Positions 1 through 7,963 of a DNA stretch of 43,422 nucleotides are shown one piece after another. Position numbers and translations under genes: made by a program. The stretch comes from Deltaproteobacteria bacterium (lineage in GTDB: Bacteria > Myxococcota_A > UBA9160 > UBA4427): assembly GCA_019310385.1 (NCBI GenBank), contig JAFDEK010000022.1, positions 1 to 43,422 on the forward strand. Reading direction: 5' to 3'. The notes under the pieces are model-generated. The model searched no databases. It was not told where the DNA came from and was given only the letters and a program-made list of their open reading frames with translations. Within the stretch, counting starts at the first letter, position 1. Every line of letters begins with the position of its first letter.

Positions 1-1629
1 GTGATCGATGAAACGCTTGACGGCCTTCTTCTTGGCGCGGGCGACGATGTTCTCGATCATGGCTCCGCTCGCGAAGTCCTTGAAGTAGAAGATCTCGCGC
101 TCGCCCTTGGCGTAGGTGACCTCGAGGAACTTGTTGTCGTCTCCAGTCGAGTACATGTTCTCGATGATCTCGTTGACGATCCCCGTGCAGGCCTTCTCCG
201 GATCCCCGTACTTCGAGATCGCGGTCTCGTGCATGGGGAGGTTGGGAGTCAGGTACTTGGCGAAGATCTCCCGCGCCGCCTTCTCGTCCGGGCGGTTCAC
301 CTTGACCTTGAGGTCGAGGCGCCCAGGCCGCAGCACGGCGGGATCGATGAGATCCTGGCGATTGCTGGCGCCGATGACGATCACGTTCTCCAGGGACTCG
401 ACGCCGTCGATCTCCGACAGGAACTGCGCCACCACCGTCGCCTCCATGTCGGAGGAGATGCCGGAGCCGCGCATGCGGAAGAGCGAATCCATCTCGTCGA
501 AGAAGATCACGACCGGAACGTTGCCGCTCGCCTTCTCCCGGGCCTTCTTGAAGACCTCCCGGAGCTTGCTCTCCGTCTCGCCCACGTACTTGTTGAGGAG
601 CTCGGGACCCTTCACGTTGAGGAAGAAGGCCGTCGTCTCCTCGCCGGTGTGCTGCTCGATCTTCTTGGCCAGGCTGTTGGCGACCGCCTTGGCGATCATG
701 GTCTTGCCGCAGCCGGGCGGACCGTAGAGCAGGATGCCCTTGGGCGGCTTCAGCTCGTGCTCGGCGAAGACGTCGGGGTACAGATAGGGCAGCTCCACGG
801 AGTCGTGGAGGATGCCGATCTGCTCTCCCAGGCCGCCGATGCTGTCGTAGGTGACGTCCGGGACCTCCTCGAGCACCACCTCCTCTACTATCGACTTGGG
901 CAACTTCTCGAAGGCGAACTGGGTGCGCGGATCGATGAGCAGATGGTCGCCGACGCTGATCTTCTCGCTGCGCAGGGGCTCGGCGATGGTCACGACCCGC
1001 TCGTCGTCCGTGTGACCGAGGACGAGCACGCGATTCTCGGAGATGGTGTCCACCACCGACGCGACCTCACCGCGCTGGGTGTAGCCGGCGGGCTCGACGA
1101 CGTTGAAGGCCTCGTTGAGCAGGACGAGCTGCCCCTCCTCGAGCTGGAAGGCATCGAGGTTGGGGTGGACGTTGACTCGCATGGGCCGGCCATCCACGAG
1201 GATCTCCGAGGTCCCGTCCTTGTTGGCGCGGGTGAAGATCCCGTAGGTGTTGGGCGGCGCGCAGAGCTTGTCGACCTCCTCCTTGAGGACCTCGATCTGC
1301 TGCTTGGCCTCCTGCAGCATGTTGACCAGCTTCTCGTTCTGGCGTTCGCCGTCCCGAATCTGGTCGTGGGCGATCTCGTAGCGCCGCCGCAGGGTTTCGA
1401 AGTCCGCGACGATACGATCGAGGCGCCGACGGAACTCGGGGGAATCCGCCCCGAAGAAACGGATGGCGTCCTGCAGCTGCTCGACCTCACTCTGGAGCGA
1501 GCGCTCCTCCCGCTCCGGCGTCGGATCGGCGTCGCCGCCAGGACGAGGCCCCGCCGGGGAAATCCGTCTCATCACGTCCCGGACGAATCCCTTTCGACCG
1601 CTGCCAGACTCAGAATCGTACTCGCTCAT
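1..1629 (-). CDS. arc: Proteasome-associated AAA+ ATPase ARC/Mpa (3' end outside window)
   Basis: Ring-forming AAA+ unfoldase that in actinobacteria recognises pupylated proteins and feeds them to the 20S proteasome. 543 residues are visible. Order: hydrophilic N-terminus (1-45), coiled coil (about 62-122) that in Mpa binds Pup, OB-type interdomain (about 125-240), then the AAA module with Walker A GPPGCGKT (303-310), Walker B VVIFFDEMDS (373-382) and the RPGRLD arginine-finger region (434-439). Family members are about 590-610 residues, so roughly 50 residues, including the C-terminal tail that docks on the proteasome, lie beyond the left edge. ATG at 1629 is preceded by AGGAG at good spacing. 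In known loci dop, pup and the proteasome subunits follow this gene; that would be off the left edge and cannot be checked. Identification is firm; the partner tag (Pup or UBact) is unknown. Confidence 0.95.
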   Translation of the reverse strand, partial: MSEYDSESGSGRKGFVRDVMRRISPAGPRPGGDADPTPEREERSLQSEVEQLQDAIRFFGADSPEFRRRLDRIVADFETLRRRYEIAHDQIRDGERQNEKLVNMLQEAKQQIEVLKEEVDKLCAPPNTYGIFTRANKDGTSEILVDGRPMRVNVHPNLDAFQLEEGQLVLLNEAFNVVEPAGYTQRGEVASVVDTISENRVLVLGHTDDERVVTIAEPLRSEKISVGDHLLIDPRTQFAFEKLPKSIVEEVVLEEVPDVTYDSIGGLGEQIGILHDSVELPYLYPDVFAEHELKPPKGILLYGPPGCGKTMIAKAVANSLAKKIEQHTGEETTAFFLNVKGPELLNKYVGETESKLREVFKKAREKASGNVPVVIFFDEMDSLFRMRGSGISSDMEATVVAQFLSEIDGVESLENVIVIGASNRQDLIDPAVLRPGRLDLKVKVNRPDEKAAREIFAKYLTPNLPMHETAISKYGDPEKACTGIVNEIIENMYSTGDDNKFLEVTYAKGEREIFYFKDFASGAMIENIVARAKKKAVKRFIDH

Positions 1630-1999
1630 CGCGCCCTCTCCTCTTTCGGCATTCCCGATGAAGGCATGGGAAACCTGTCAGGTGGGGGATGTTGCAAAGG
1701 CCGTGCCGCGAGTGAACGCGTGCCCCTCGACGATTTCTTGTAGCCTCCCCCTGCGCGAACCAAGAGGGTCTCGACATCGCTGCCGGGACAGAGAATCTGC
1801 TGCGGATTCGGGATGATCGGAGTAAGGAAGCTCAGGCTGGCGAGAGCGGTCGAACAGGGATGCCTCGAGGGTGTCGGCTCCGCAAACCAATCCACTGCAG
1901 AAGCCGCAGCAGCATCTACGCAGCGCCGCCATACGGGCGGACATTCACTCCTGAAGACCTCGAACCTCTCGATTTTGCGAACCTTTTCCTAGAGCATCG

Positions 2000-2027
2000 A
2001 TCTTATCAGCAGCCCCGGCTCTGTCAA
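2000..2027 (-). promoter_or_regulatory. Predicted sigma70 promoter for arc
   Basis: On the minus strand TTGACA (2027-2022) is followed after 16 bp by TAAGAT (2005-2000). The -35 is a perfect match and the -10 matches five of six positions. Transcription would start near 1993 and run to arc, giving a 5' leader of about 365 nt. It is the best promoter match in the window for this GC-rich genome. Confidence 0.65.
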
Positions 2028-2260
2028 CCAGCCGGAGGAGCGCAGGGGGTCCTGCAAACCGCTGTTTTAAAAGGGCTCTCGCGCAGCTTCTGCACGGTCT
2101 GCCGCACCCCTTCGCGCCTTGCGCCCCGTGTGCCGGGGGATGTATCTCCCGACACTGAATTGATTCGAATTCACGGCAACAAAAAGATCCGAGCTGCCTT
2201 CGGGGTGCAGCCTGCTGATGCGTTTCGGTCCGACCATCGCCGGTATTCCGTCTGAAATGT

Positions 2261-2287
2261 CAGGCAACCAACAGGCAACCAACAGGC
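2261..2287. repeat. 11-bp tandem direct repeat, two copies plus partial
   Basis: CAGGCAACCAA occurs twice in tandem (2261-2271, 2272-2282) and is followed by a partial third copy. It sits between the lolA stop codon and the arc promoter, about 175 bp past lolA. Confidence 0.7.
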
Positions 2288-2457
2288 GCCAGCGGCCCAG
2301 GAAGGGCCTGCGGTCTCTCTTTCGAGTGCCTGTCTCTTGCAGCGCAGCTGCGCCGCACGCCACTGCGTACGGGCGCGGAGCATGAGAAAACTCCTGCCGA
2401 GTATGGGAAGTGGGCTTCGCCCCCCTCGGGATCTGCCCGCACCCGCCGGGCCGCCAC

Positions 2458-3261
2458 TCAGCCATCCGGCACGATGAGATCGATCACCTCGACGCCCTCG
2501 GGCACCTCGAAGGTGAAGAGCTCGAGGGGCGGATCCTGATTGGTGCGGATTTCGCTGAAGGCGATGCGCGTCACGTTTCCGAAGAGATCGACGACGTGGG
2601 TCGCCAGGATCTCGCCACTGTCGGCGGAGACCCGCAGGCCGAGACGCTCGTAGCTGGCCGGCCGCCTGGGCCGCAGGTCGAGAGCGACCTCGCCCTGGGC
2701 CTCGCAGGACTCGGCCGAGACGGCGAACTCCTCGAGTAGCTTCCCCTCGCCGAGCAGGAACTCGAGGGCCGCACCCGTAAGGTAACCCTGCTTCACCGGC
2801 AGCCGCTGGGCCTCGCGCGCAGTCGGATCGTAGAGCCACAGCACCGCGCCGTCGCTCACCAGCAAGCTCGGCTCCGGAGCCTCGTAGCTCCAGCGCATGC
2901 GCCCGGGCTTGGCGAAGACGACCCGCCCGCTCACGCGCTCGCCACCGGCCAGGGAGGCGTCGCCCAGGGTGACGGATCGGGTCTGCTGCTCGAAGCGCGC
3001 CGCGAGATCCCGAACACCGTCGTAGTGACGCTGCACGCGGGCGGCCACCTGCTCTGCGCAAGATGCCACCGGGACCGTGGCCGCAGCCGGATCAGCTGCG
3101 GGAGGATCGGCTGCGGGGGTCCGGGGCTGATCCGGATCCCCGTCCGCCGCAGCCGGCAGCGCTGCGCTCGTGAGGCAAAGCAGCAACGGGAGCAGCACGG
3201 CGAGCCCTGTGGCGGGGCCGGGTCCTCCGGGAGCGCGGCAATGACGAGTGGGATCGGGCAA
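2458..3261 (-). CDS. lolA: Outer-membrane lipoprotein carrier protein LolA
   Basis: Periplasmic chaperone that takes lipoproteins released by LolCDE and delivers them to the outer membrane. The C-terminal 200 residues carry the LolA pattern: FEQQTRSVTLG near the start of the fold, a GRVVFAKPGRMRWSYE strand pair, then DGAVLWLYDP and a closing FTFEVPEGVEVIDL. An N-terminal hydrophobic segment (GLAVLLPLLLCLTSAALPAAA) is a signal peptide, followed by an unusual Pro/Ala/Asp-rich linker of about 30 residues. The open frame extends upstream into ftsK, but that part is an out-of-frame shadow; TTG at 3261, 17 nt after the ftsK stop, keeps the signal peptide with its basic n-region and is my choice. 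GTG at 3198 is an alternative. Cotranscribed with ftsK, as in many proteobacteria. Confidence 0.85.
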   Translation of the reverse strand: MPDPTRHCRAPGGPGPATGLAVLLPLLLCLTSAALPAAADGDPDQPRTPAADPPAADPAAATVPVASCAEQVAARVQRHYDGVRDLAARFEQQTRSVTLGDASLAGGERVSGRVVFAKPGRMRWSYEAPEPSLLVSDGAVLWLYDPTAREAQRLPVKQGYLTGAALEFLLGEGKLLEEFAVSAESCEAQGEVALDLRPRRPASYERLGLRVSADSGEILATHVVDLFGNVTRIAFSEIRTNQDPPLELFTFEVPEGVEVIDLIVPDG

Positions 3262-3277
3262 GGAAGCTTCGCCCCGG

Positions 3278-5764
3278 TCAGTCGATTTCTTCGTCGTGGG
3301 CCTGCGGCAGGAAGACCTCTCGCGGGCGCGTCCCGACCTGCGGGCCCACCATCCCGTCCTGCTCCATCTGCTCGACGATGCGCGCCGCACGGTTGTAGCC
3401 GACCTTGAGGCGGCGCTGGACGTAGGAGATGGACGCATTTCGGGTCTCCGCAACGATGGCCACGGCCTGGTCGAACATCTCGTCGACATCCTCGCGCTCA
3501 CCTTCCTCCGCGGCGTCGGGCTCCCGGCTGATCTTCAGCAGCTCGTCGTCGAACTCGGGCGTGCCCTGATCCCGCAAGTAGGCGACGAGCTCCGAGACCT
3601 CCTTCTCGGTCACGAAGGCACCGTGGAGGCGCTGGAGCAGCGAGGTCCCCGGCGGCAGGAAGAGCATGTCGCCCATTCCCAGTAGACTTTCCGACCCCTT
3701 CTGATCGAGGATGGTTCGCGAATCCGTCCCCGAGGAAACCTGGAAGGACACCCGGGAGGGGAAGTTGGCCTTGATCACGCCGGTGAGCACGTCGACGCTC
3801 GGTCGCTGGGTGGCGAGGACCAGGTGGATGCCCGCCGCCCGGGCCATCTGGGCGAGGCGCTGCAGCGACTCCTCGACGTCCTTGGCGGCCAGCACCATGA
3901 GGTCCGCCAGCTCGTCGATCACGACGACGATGTAGGGCAGCTTGGCCCACTCGACCTCCTCGCCCTCCTCCTCGCCCGGCTTGGGGCGCAAGCGGAAGGT
4001 GAGATTGCCCTCTTCGATCTGCTGCTCCGCCTTGGCGTTGAACTGGTTGATACTTCGCACCTGGACGGCGCTCATCATCTGATAGCGCTCCTCCATCTTG
4101 CGCACGATTCCCTGGAGCGCAGCTGCGGCACGCTTGGGGTTGGTGACCACGTCGGCGATGAGGTGCGGGATCCCCTCGTAGATGGAGAGCTCGAGGAGCT
4201 TGGGGTCGACGAGCAGCAGCTTCAGCTCGTCGGGCGTCGCCCGGCAGAGCATGGAGCAGAGGAAGGAGTTGAGGAAGACGCTCTTGCCCGTGCCCGTGGC
4301 CCCGGCCACGAGCAGGTGGGGCATGCGCGCGAGATCCGCGGACACCACGTTGCCGAAGATGTCCTTGCCCATGGCCACGGGCAGGCTCGCCTTACTGGCA
4401 CGGAAGGAGTCCGACTCGAGCAGGCTGCGCAGGTAGACGGTCTCGCGCTCGGGATTGGGGATCTCGATCCCGACCACCGACTTGCCCGGCAGGGGAGCGA
4501 TGATCCGCACGGAAAGGGCGCGCAGCGCCATGGCGAGATCGTCGGTCAAGCCGACGATCTTGTTCACCTTGATGCCCGAGGCCGGCTTGTACTCGTACAT
4601 GGTGATCACGGGGCCGGGGTGCACGCGCACGACCTGCCCTCGAACACCGAAGTCGTCCAGCTTCTTCTCGAGGATCCGCGAGTTCATCAAGAGGCTGTCG
4701 CGGTCGTAGGCCCGCTCTCCCTCGGGAGGCTTCTGGAAGGTCGAAAGGTCGGGCAGTCGGAAGGGGCCCTGGCGGCCCTTCTCGCGGAATTCGAAGGTCT
4801 CCTGGCTGGGCTGCTTGCGGGACTTTCGCTCCTCGTCGTGATCGACGATGTGGGGCTCGGCGCCCCGGGCCCGCCGTCTGCCGGCGGGGGCGGCCTCGCT
4901 CTCGGCCTCCTCGCCACTCTCCACGCCGCCCGCCAGCACCGCGTCGACCGTCGCCACCTCCCACTCGACGTCGCCCCGGACCGCCTCCCCTTCGCCGGTC
5001 GGCTCGTCGGCACTGCGGCGCCGGTTGCGGCGCTTGCCCAGGCCCTCGAAAGACAGGCTGGACAGGCCTTCGATCATCCGCCGGCCGCCCCGGCGAAGGG
5101 CCATCAGCACGGGCGCCGCGGCCCGTCCGAAGGAGCGACCGCCGGCACTGAGCCCGCGCGCCGTGGAGGCGCCGACCACGGCCGAGCCCGCCGCCACCGC
5201 GGCGACGGCTCTGCCCGTCGAGATGCCCGTGATGCTGAGGATGCCGAGCACCAGGAAGAAACCGTTCACGAGCAGCGCGCCCCAGCTGCTCAGCAGCAGC
5301 TCCTCGATGGAGACCAGGAATTCCCCCAGCGAGCCGCCGATGGGCGAGCCGAGCCGACCCGGGGCGAGGCCATCGAGGATCAGAGGCAGGCAGGCAAGGG
5401 AGACGAGCAGCAGTGCGCCCCCGTACCAGAAACGCGAGGTGAACCGGGGGGCCCCGAGTCCCAACACCAGCCGCCCGCCGAGCCATGCCGCACCCGCCAC
5501 GACGACCAGCGCCCCCCAGCCGAAGGCACCGAAGAGCCAGCCCGCCATGGTCGCGCCCACCACGCCGGCGCGATTGACGACGGGCGTGATCTGGAAGATG
5601 GGATCCGTGGGCGAGTAGGTAGCGAGGGCCAGGCAGGCATAGAGGGCCAGGCCGAGCAGGCTCAGCCCCACGAACTCCACCGTCACCCTGGAGACGAAGC
5701 TGTCGCCCGGCTCCTTCGACTTATTGCGCCGGTTGCGCGCCGACTTCGCGGCCGCCTTAGCCAC
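3278..5764 (-). CDS. ftsK: DNA translocase FtsK/SpoIIIE
   Basis: Septal DNA pump that clears the chromosome terminus through the division site and activates XerCD recombination. 828 residues: basic N-terminus, four membrane segments (about 28-50, 66-95, 112-131, 155-178), an Arg/Glu-rich linker (180-340), then the motor with Walker A GATGTGKS (488-495) and Walker B VVVIDELADLM (613-623), and a C-terminal winged-helix gamma domain (about 762-823) that reads polar KOPS-like sequences. The linker is short compared with E. coli FtsK, giving the SpoIIIE-like size usual in deltaproteobacteria. GTG at 5764 is the only start after the in-frame stop upstream; no clear Shine-Dalgarno is visible. lolA follows after 17 nt. 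Confidence 0.96.
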   Translation of the reverse strand: MAKAAAKSARNRRNKSKEPGDSFVSRVTVEFVGLSLLGLALYACLALATYSPTDPIFQITPVVNRAGVVGATMAGWLFGAFGWGALVVVAGAAWLGGRLVLGLGAPRFTSRFWYGGALLLVSLACLPLILDGLAPGRLGSPIGGSLGEFLVSIEELLLSSWGALLVNGFFLVLGILSITGISTGRAVAAVAAGSAVVGASTARGLSAGGRSFGRAAAPVLMALRRGGRRMIEGLSSLSFEGLGKRRNRRRSADEPTGEGEAVRGDVEWEVATVDAVLAGGVESGEEAESEAAPAGRRRARGAEPHIVDHDEERKSRKQPSQETFEFREKGRQGPFRLPDLSTFQKPPEGERAYDRDSLLMNSRILEKKLDDFGVRGQVVRVHPGPVITMYEYKPASGIKVNKIVGLTDDLAMALRALSVRIIAPLPGKSVVGIEIPNPERETVYLRSLLESDSFRASKASLPVAMGKDIFGNVVSADLARMPHLLVAGATGTGKSVFLNSFLCSMLCRATPDELKLLLVDPKLLELSIYEGIPHLIADVVTNPKRAAAALQGIVRKMEERYQMMSAVQVRSINQFNAKAEQQIEEGNLTFRLRPKPGEEEGEEVEWAKLPYIVVVIDELADLMVLAAKDVEESLQRLAQMARAAGIHLVLATQRPSVDVLTGVIKANFPSRVSFQVSSGTDSRTILDQKGSESLLGMGDMLFLPPGTSLLQRLHGAFVTEKEVSELVAYLRDQGTPEFDDELLKISREPDAAEEGEREDVDEMFDQAVAIVAETRNASISYVQRRLKVGYNRAARIVEQMEQDGMVGPQVGTRPREVFLPQAHDEEID

Positions 5765-5978
5765 GGCGGAGCCAGACAGCGTGATCGATTCTCATGGGTC
5801 CCTCACCCCCCGGAGAGAGAATGCCAGAGAGGGTACCGGTGCCCCCACCTCGCCGTCAACGCCAGCCGATCGCGAGCCTGCCGGCCGGCCCGAGCCGCGG
5901 ACGAGAAGCGCCGTTCACGGGCGAAGCCGGGGGGACACGGAGATCCGCCTCCGCGGCCCCGGGAAGGGGCCTGCGCTC

Positions 5979-6007
5979 TTGACTCGGAACTAGCGGGACG
6001 GGATCAT
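5979..6007 (+). promoter_or_regulatory. Predicted promoter for ssb
   Basis: TTGACT (5979-5984) and GATCAT (6002-6007) are separated by 17 bp, placing a transcription start about 40 nt before the ssb ATG. The -10 matches four of six consensus positions. The 287-bp region between the divergent ftsK and ssb starts shows no other element I can name. Confidence 0.4.
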
Positions 6008-6051
6008 CCGCCCCTTCTCCCCCAGTGAGTCCCGACGGAGTTCCCCCCATC

Positions 6052-6549
6052 ATGGCTGGTGTAAACAAGGCAATTCTGATTGGCAATCTCGGACGCGACC
6101 CGGAGCTTCGCTACACGCAGAACGGCCAGGCCGTCGTGAACTTCTCCCTGGCCACGTCGGAGAACTGGACCGATCGAGACGGCAAGCGCAACGAACGGAC
6201 CGAGTGGCACCGCATCGTCGCCTTCGCGAAGACCGCCGAGCTCTGCGCTCAGTATCTCTCCAAGGGCCGCACGGTCTACATCGAGGGGCGCATCCAGACC
6301 CGGGACTGGGAAGACAAGGAAGGCAACAAGCGAACCACCACCGAGATCAACGCCAACACGGTGCAGTTCCTGGGCGGTCCCCGCGGCGAAGGCGGCAGCG
6401 GTCAGGGCGGCGGCGGCGGTCAGGGCGGTGGCGGTCCACAGGGCGGTGGCGGCCCACAGGGTGGCGGCGACAATCCCGCTGGCGGCGGCGGACAGGGGCC
6501 TGGCCCCGGCGGCGCACCTCCCGCACCCGACGACGACATTCCCTTCTGA
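6052..6549 (+). CDS. ssb: Single-stranded DNA-binding protein
   Basis: Coats single-stranded DNA in replication, repair and recombination. 165 residues: an OB fold (1-110) beginning [20 protein letters not shown], with [14 protein letters not shown] and [13 protein letters not shown], then a Gly/Gln-rich linker (about 112-155) built from degenerate GGGPQGG-type repeats, and the conserved acidic tip DDDIPF that recruits partner proteins. An in-frame GTG lies 27 nt upstream, but the ATG at 6052 matches the conserved family N-terminus and has GGAG about 12 nt before it. It is divergent from ftsK and transcribed alone. Confidence 0.96.
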   Translation: MAGVNKAILIGNLGRDPELRYTQNGQAVVNFSLATSENWTDRDGKRNERTEWHRIVAFAKTAELCAQYLSKGRTVYIEGRIQTRDWEDKEGNKRTTTEINANTVQFLGGPRGEGGSGQGGGGGQGGGGPQGGGGPQGGGDNPAGGGGQGPGPGGAPPAPDDDIPF

Positions 6550-6622
6550 TTAGAAGCGAGTTCAGCTGAATCCGGCTCGATCCCGGCTGCGGGCGGCTCG
6601 CGGAGCTACCCGGCGGCCGGGC

Positions 6623-7012
6623 TCATTCTGCCGGCGGACCGATTCGCAGCGCGCGGATGATCTCGTTGACGCGCTGCCGATCGGCGGGAGTGAGTTCGTC
6701 GAACTCGATCCCCATGCCGGGGGGCACGTGCCCCTCTCCCGAGCTGATCCGCACCACCCGCCCCTGGGTCTCGACGACCTCGTTGCTGCCGGGAAGGTTG
6801 AAGCACATCGCGACCTCGGTGCCCATGGGCCGCGGCTTTTCGGTCTCGATGAAGAGGCCGCCTTCGTTGATGTCGCGCGTGAATTCGGAGAAGAGCTCGT
6901 CGATGGTCGAGTAGTCCACCCGAACCACCAGCTCCGCGCGGTGGCTGCGCCGGCGCTCCGCATCCAGCTCAGCCTGCGCAGCGTCGTCCACTTCGATGCT
7001 CACCTTCGACAT
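6623..7012 (-). CDS. PilZ-domain protein (TIGR02266-like)
   Basis: Probable cyclic-di-GMP receptor. 129 residues with the two PilZ signatures: an arginine cluster RRRSHR and, after about 25 residues, DINEGGLFIET. The sequence between and after (YSTIDELFSEFTRDI, PMGTEVAMCFNLPG, PPGMGIEFDELTP) follows the Myxococcus-type paralogous PilZ domain TIGR02266, a family concentrated in deltaproteobacteria. ATG at 7012 has GAGGA eight bases upstream; a TTG six bases earlier is less likely. It is the last gene of the minus-strand run that begins with the lytic transglycosylase, 104 bp after radC, and converges on ssb. Binding of c-di-GMP is inferred from the motifs; the output partner is unknown. Confidence 0.85.
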   Translation of the reverse strand: MSKVSIEVDDAAQAELDAERRRSHRAELVVRVDYSTIDELFSEFTRDINEGGLFIETEKPRPMGTEVAMCFNLPGSNEVVETQGRVVRISSGEGHVPPGMGIEFDELTPADRQRVNEIIRALRIGPPAE

Positions 7013-7116
7013 GACCAAGTTCCTCAGCGCCGCCGGTGGCCTGCCACCGGAATTCGAGGTCCAGAGGGATTCCCGAGTCCTGCTGATCGACGGATCATCC
7101 TGCGCGCATTAGCGAT

Positions 7117-7941
7117 TCAGCACACAGGTTCCCCCTGGGGGGAGGCGTCTTCCGAGGCGAGCTCCGGTGCCCCGGACTCGCGAAAGCTGAAGTAGCCCTG
7201 CTCCGCTACCACGACGTGATCGACCACCTTGATGCCCAGGAGCCTGCCGGCCTGCACCAGCCTCTCGGTGACGACTCGATCCTCCCGGCTGGGGCTCGGG
7301 TCGCCGCTCGGGTGATTGTGGATCAGGAGCAGGGCCGCGGCGGCCTCGCGCACCGCGATCCGGAAGACCTCTCGCGGATGGACGAGGCTCGCAGTCAGGG
7401 TCCCCTGGGAGACGACGACCTCGCTCAGGACCCGATGCCGGGCGTCGAGCAAGAGCGCCAGAAAGCACTCGTACCGGGCGTCGCGCAGCCGTTGATGGAA
7501 GTGGCGATGGACGTCCTCGGGCCCGCGAATCGAATCGCCCGAACGCAGCCGCCGCGCCGCGAGACGACGCCCCAGCTCGAAGGCCGCCTCCAGGGACGCG
7601 ACCTTCGCGGGCCCCATCCCGGTGACCTCCCCCAGGCTGAAGCGACCGGCCTGCGCGAGACCGCGCAGCCCGCCGCAGCGCCCCAGCAGTCCACGGGATA
7701 GCTCGAGCGCATCGGCGTCCCGACCGCCCGTGCGCAGAACCAGGGCGAGCAGCTCCGAGTCGCTGAGAAGCCCGGCGCCAAGGGCGTGGAGGCGCTCCCG
7801 CGGACGGTCGTCGGCTGCGCTATCGCGCAAGCCCCGCGTCGTTGCAAGCACGCGAGGGGCCTCGCTCACGGCCTTCTCGCTCACGATCTTCATGAAGGGC
7901 ATTTGGATCTGCTCCGCGGGACCGGGAGCATTGCTCAGCAT
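7117..7941 (-). CDS. radC: RadC-family JAMM/MPN+ protein
   Basis: Member of the RadC (DUF2466) family, named for a repair phenotype later disputed; the biochemical role is still unclear. Helix-hairpin-helix part (about residues 45-120: RERLHALGAGLLSDSELLALVL, then TGMGPAKVASLEAA) followed by the JAMM metalloprotease-like domain with HNHPSGDPSPSREDR, the H-x-H-x(10)-D zinc site. ATG at 7941 gives 274 residues; ATG at 7902, preceded by GGAG nine bases upstream, would give 261 and is equally credible, since the first 13 residues are not typical of the family. It starts 22 nt after the unknown exported protein and is probably cotranscribed with it. Confidence 0.92.
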   Translation of the reverse strand: MLSNAPGPAEQIQMPFMKIVSEKAVSEAPRVLATTRGLRDSAADDRPRERLHALGAGLLSDSELLALVLRTGGRDADALELSRGLLGRCGGLRGLAQAGRFSLGEVTGMGPAKVASLEAAFELGRRLAARRLRSGDSIRGPEDVHRHFHQRLRDARYECFLALLLDARHRVLSEVVVSQGTLTASLVHPREVFRIAVREAAAALLLIHNHPSGDPSPSREDRVVTERLVQAGRLLGIKVVDHVVVAEQGYFSFRESGAPELASEDASPQGEPVC

Positions 7942-7963
7942 AGCGCCTCGCCGGCAGGCCGCC

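Larger units (their letters stand above)
1630..2457. other. 828-bp non-coding region upstream of arc
   Basis: No convincing gene lies here: the open frames have no recognisable domain, poor starts and no ribosome site. It holds a strong sigma70-type promoter reading toward arc, an 11-bp direct repeat at 2261-2282, and a 12-bp perfect palindrome (GCGCAGCTGCGC, 2342-2353). Base composition is less GC-rich around 1960-2010. The part between the arc promoter and the arc start is a leader of about 360 nt whose role I cannot assign. Confidence 0.6.

Noticed and set aside
1-1743. 580-codon open frame on the plus strand across arc
   Set aside because: Antisense shadow of the arc coding frame in GC-rich DNA; its product is a Leu/Asp/Glu-rich mirror with no domain, and the minus strand gives a full AAA+ protein.
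1860-2255. 131-codon plus-strand frame in the arc upstream region
   Set aside because: No ribosome site, no similarity I recognise, and it overlaps the arc promoter.
3824-6028. 734-codon plus-strand frame across ftsK
   Set aside because: Complement of the FtsK frame; no domain, and it ends inside the divergent ftsK/ssb spacer.
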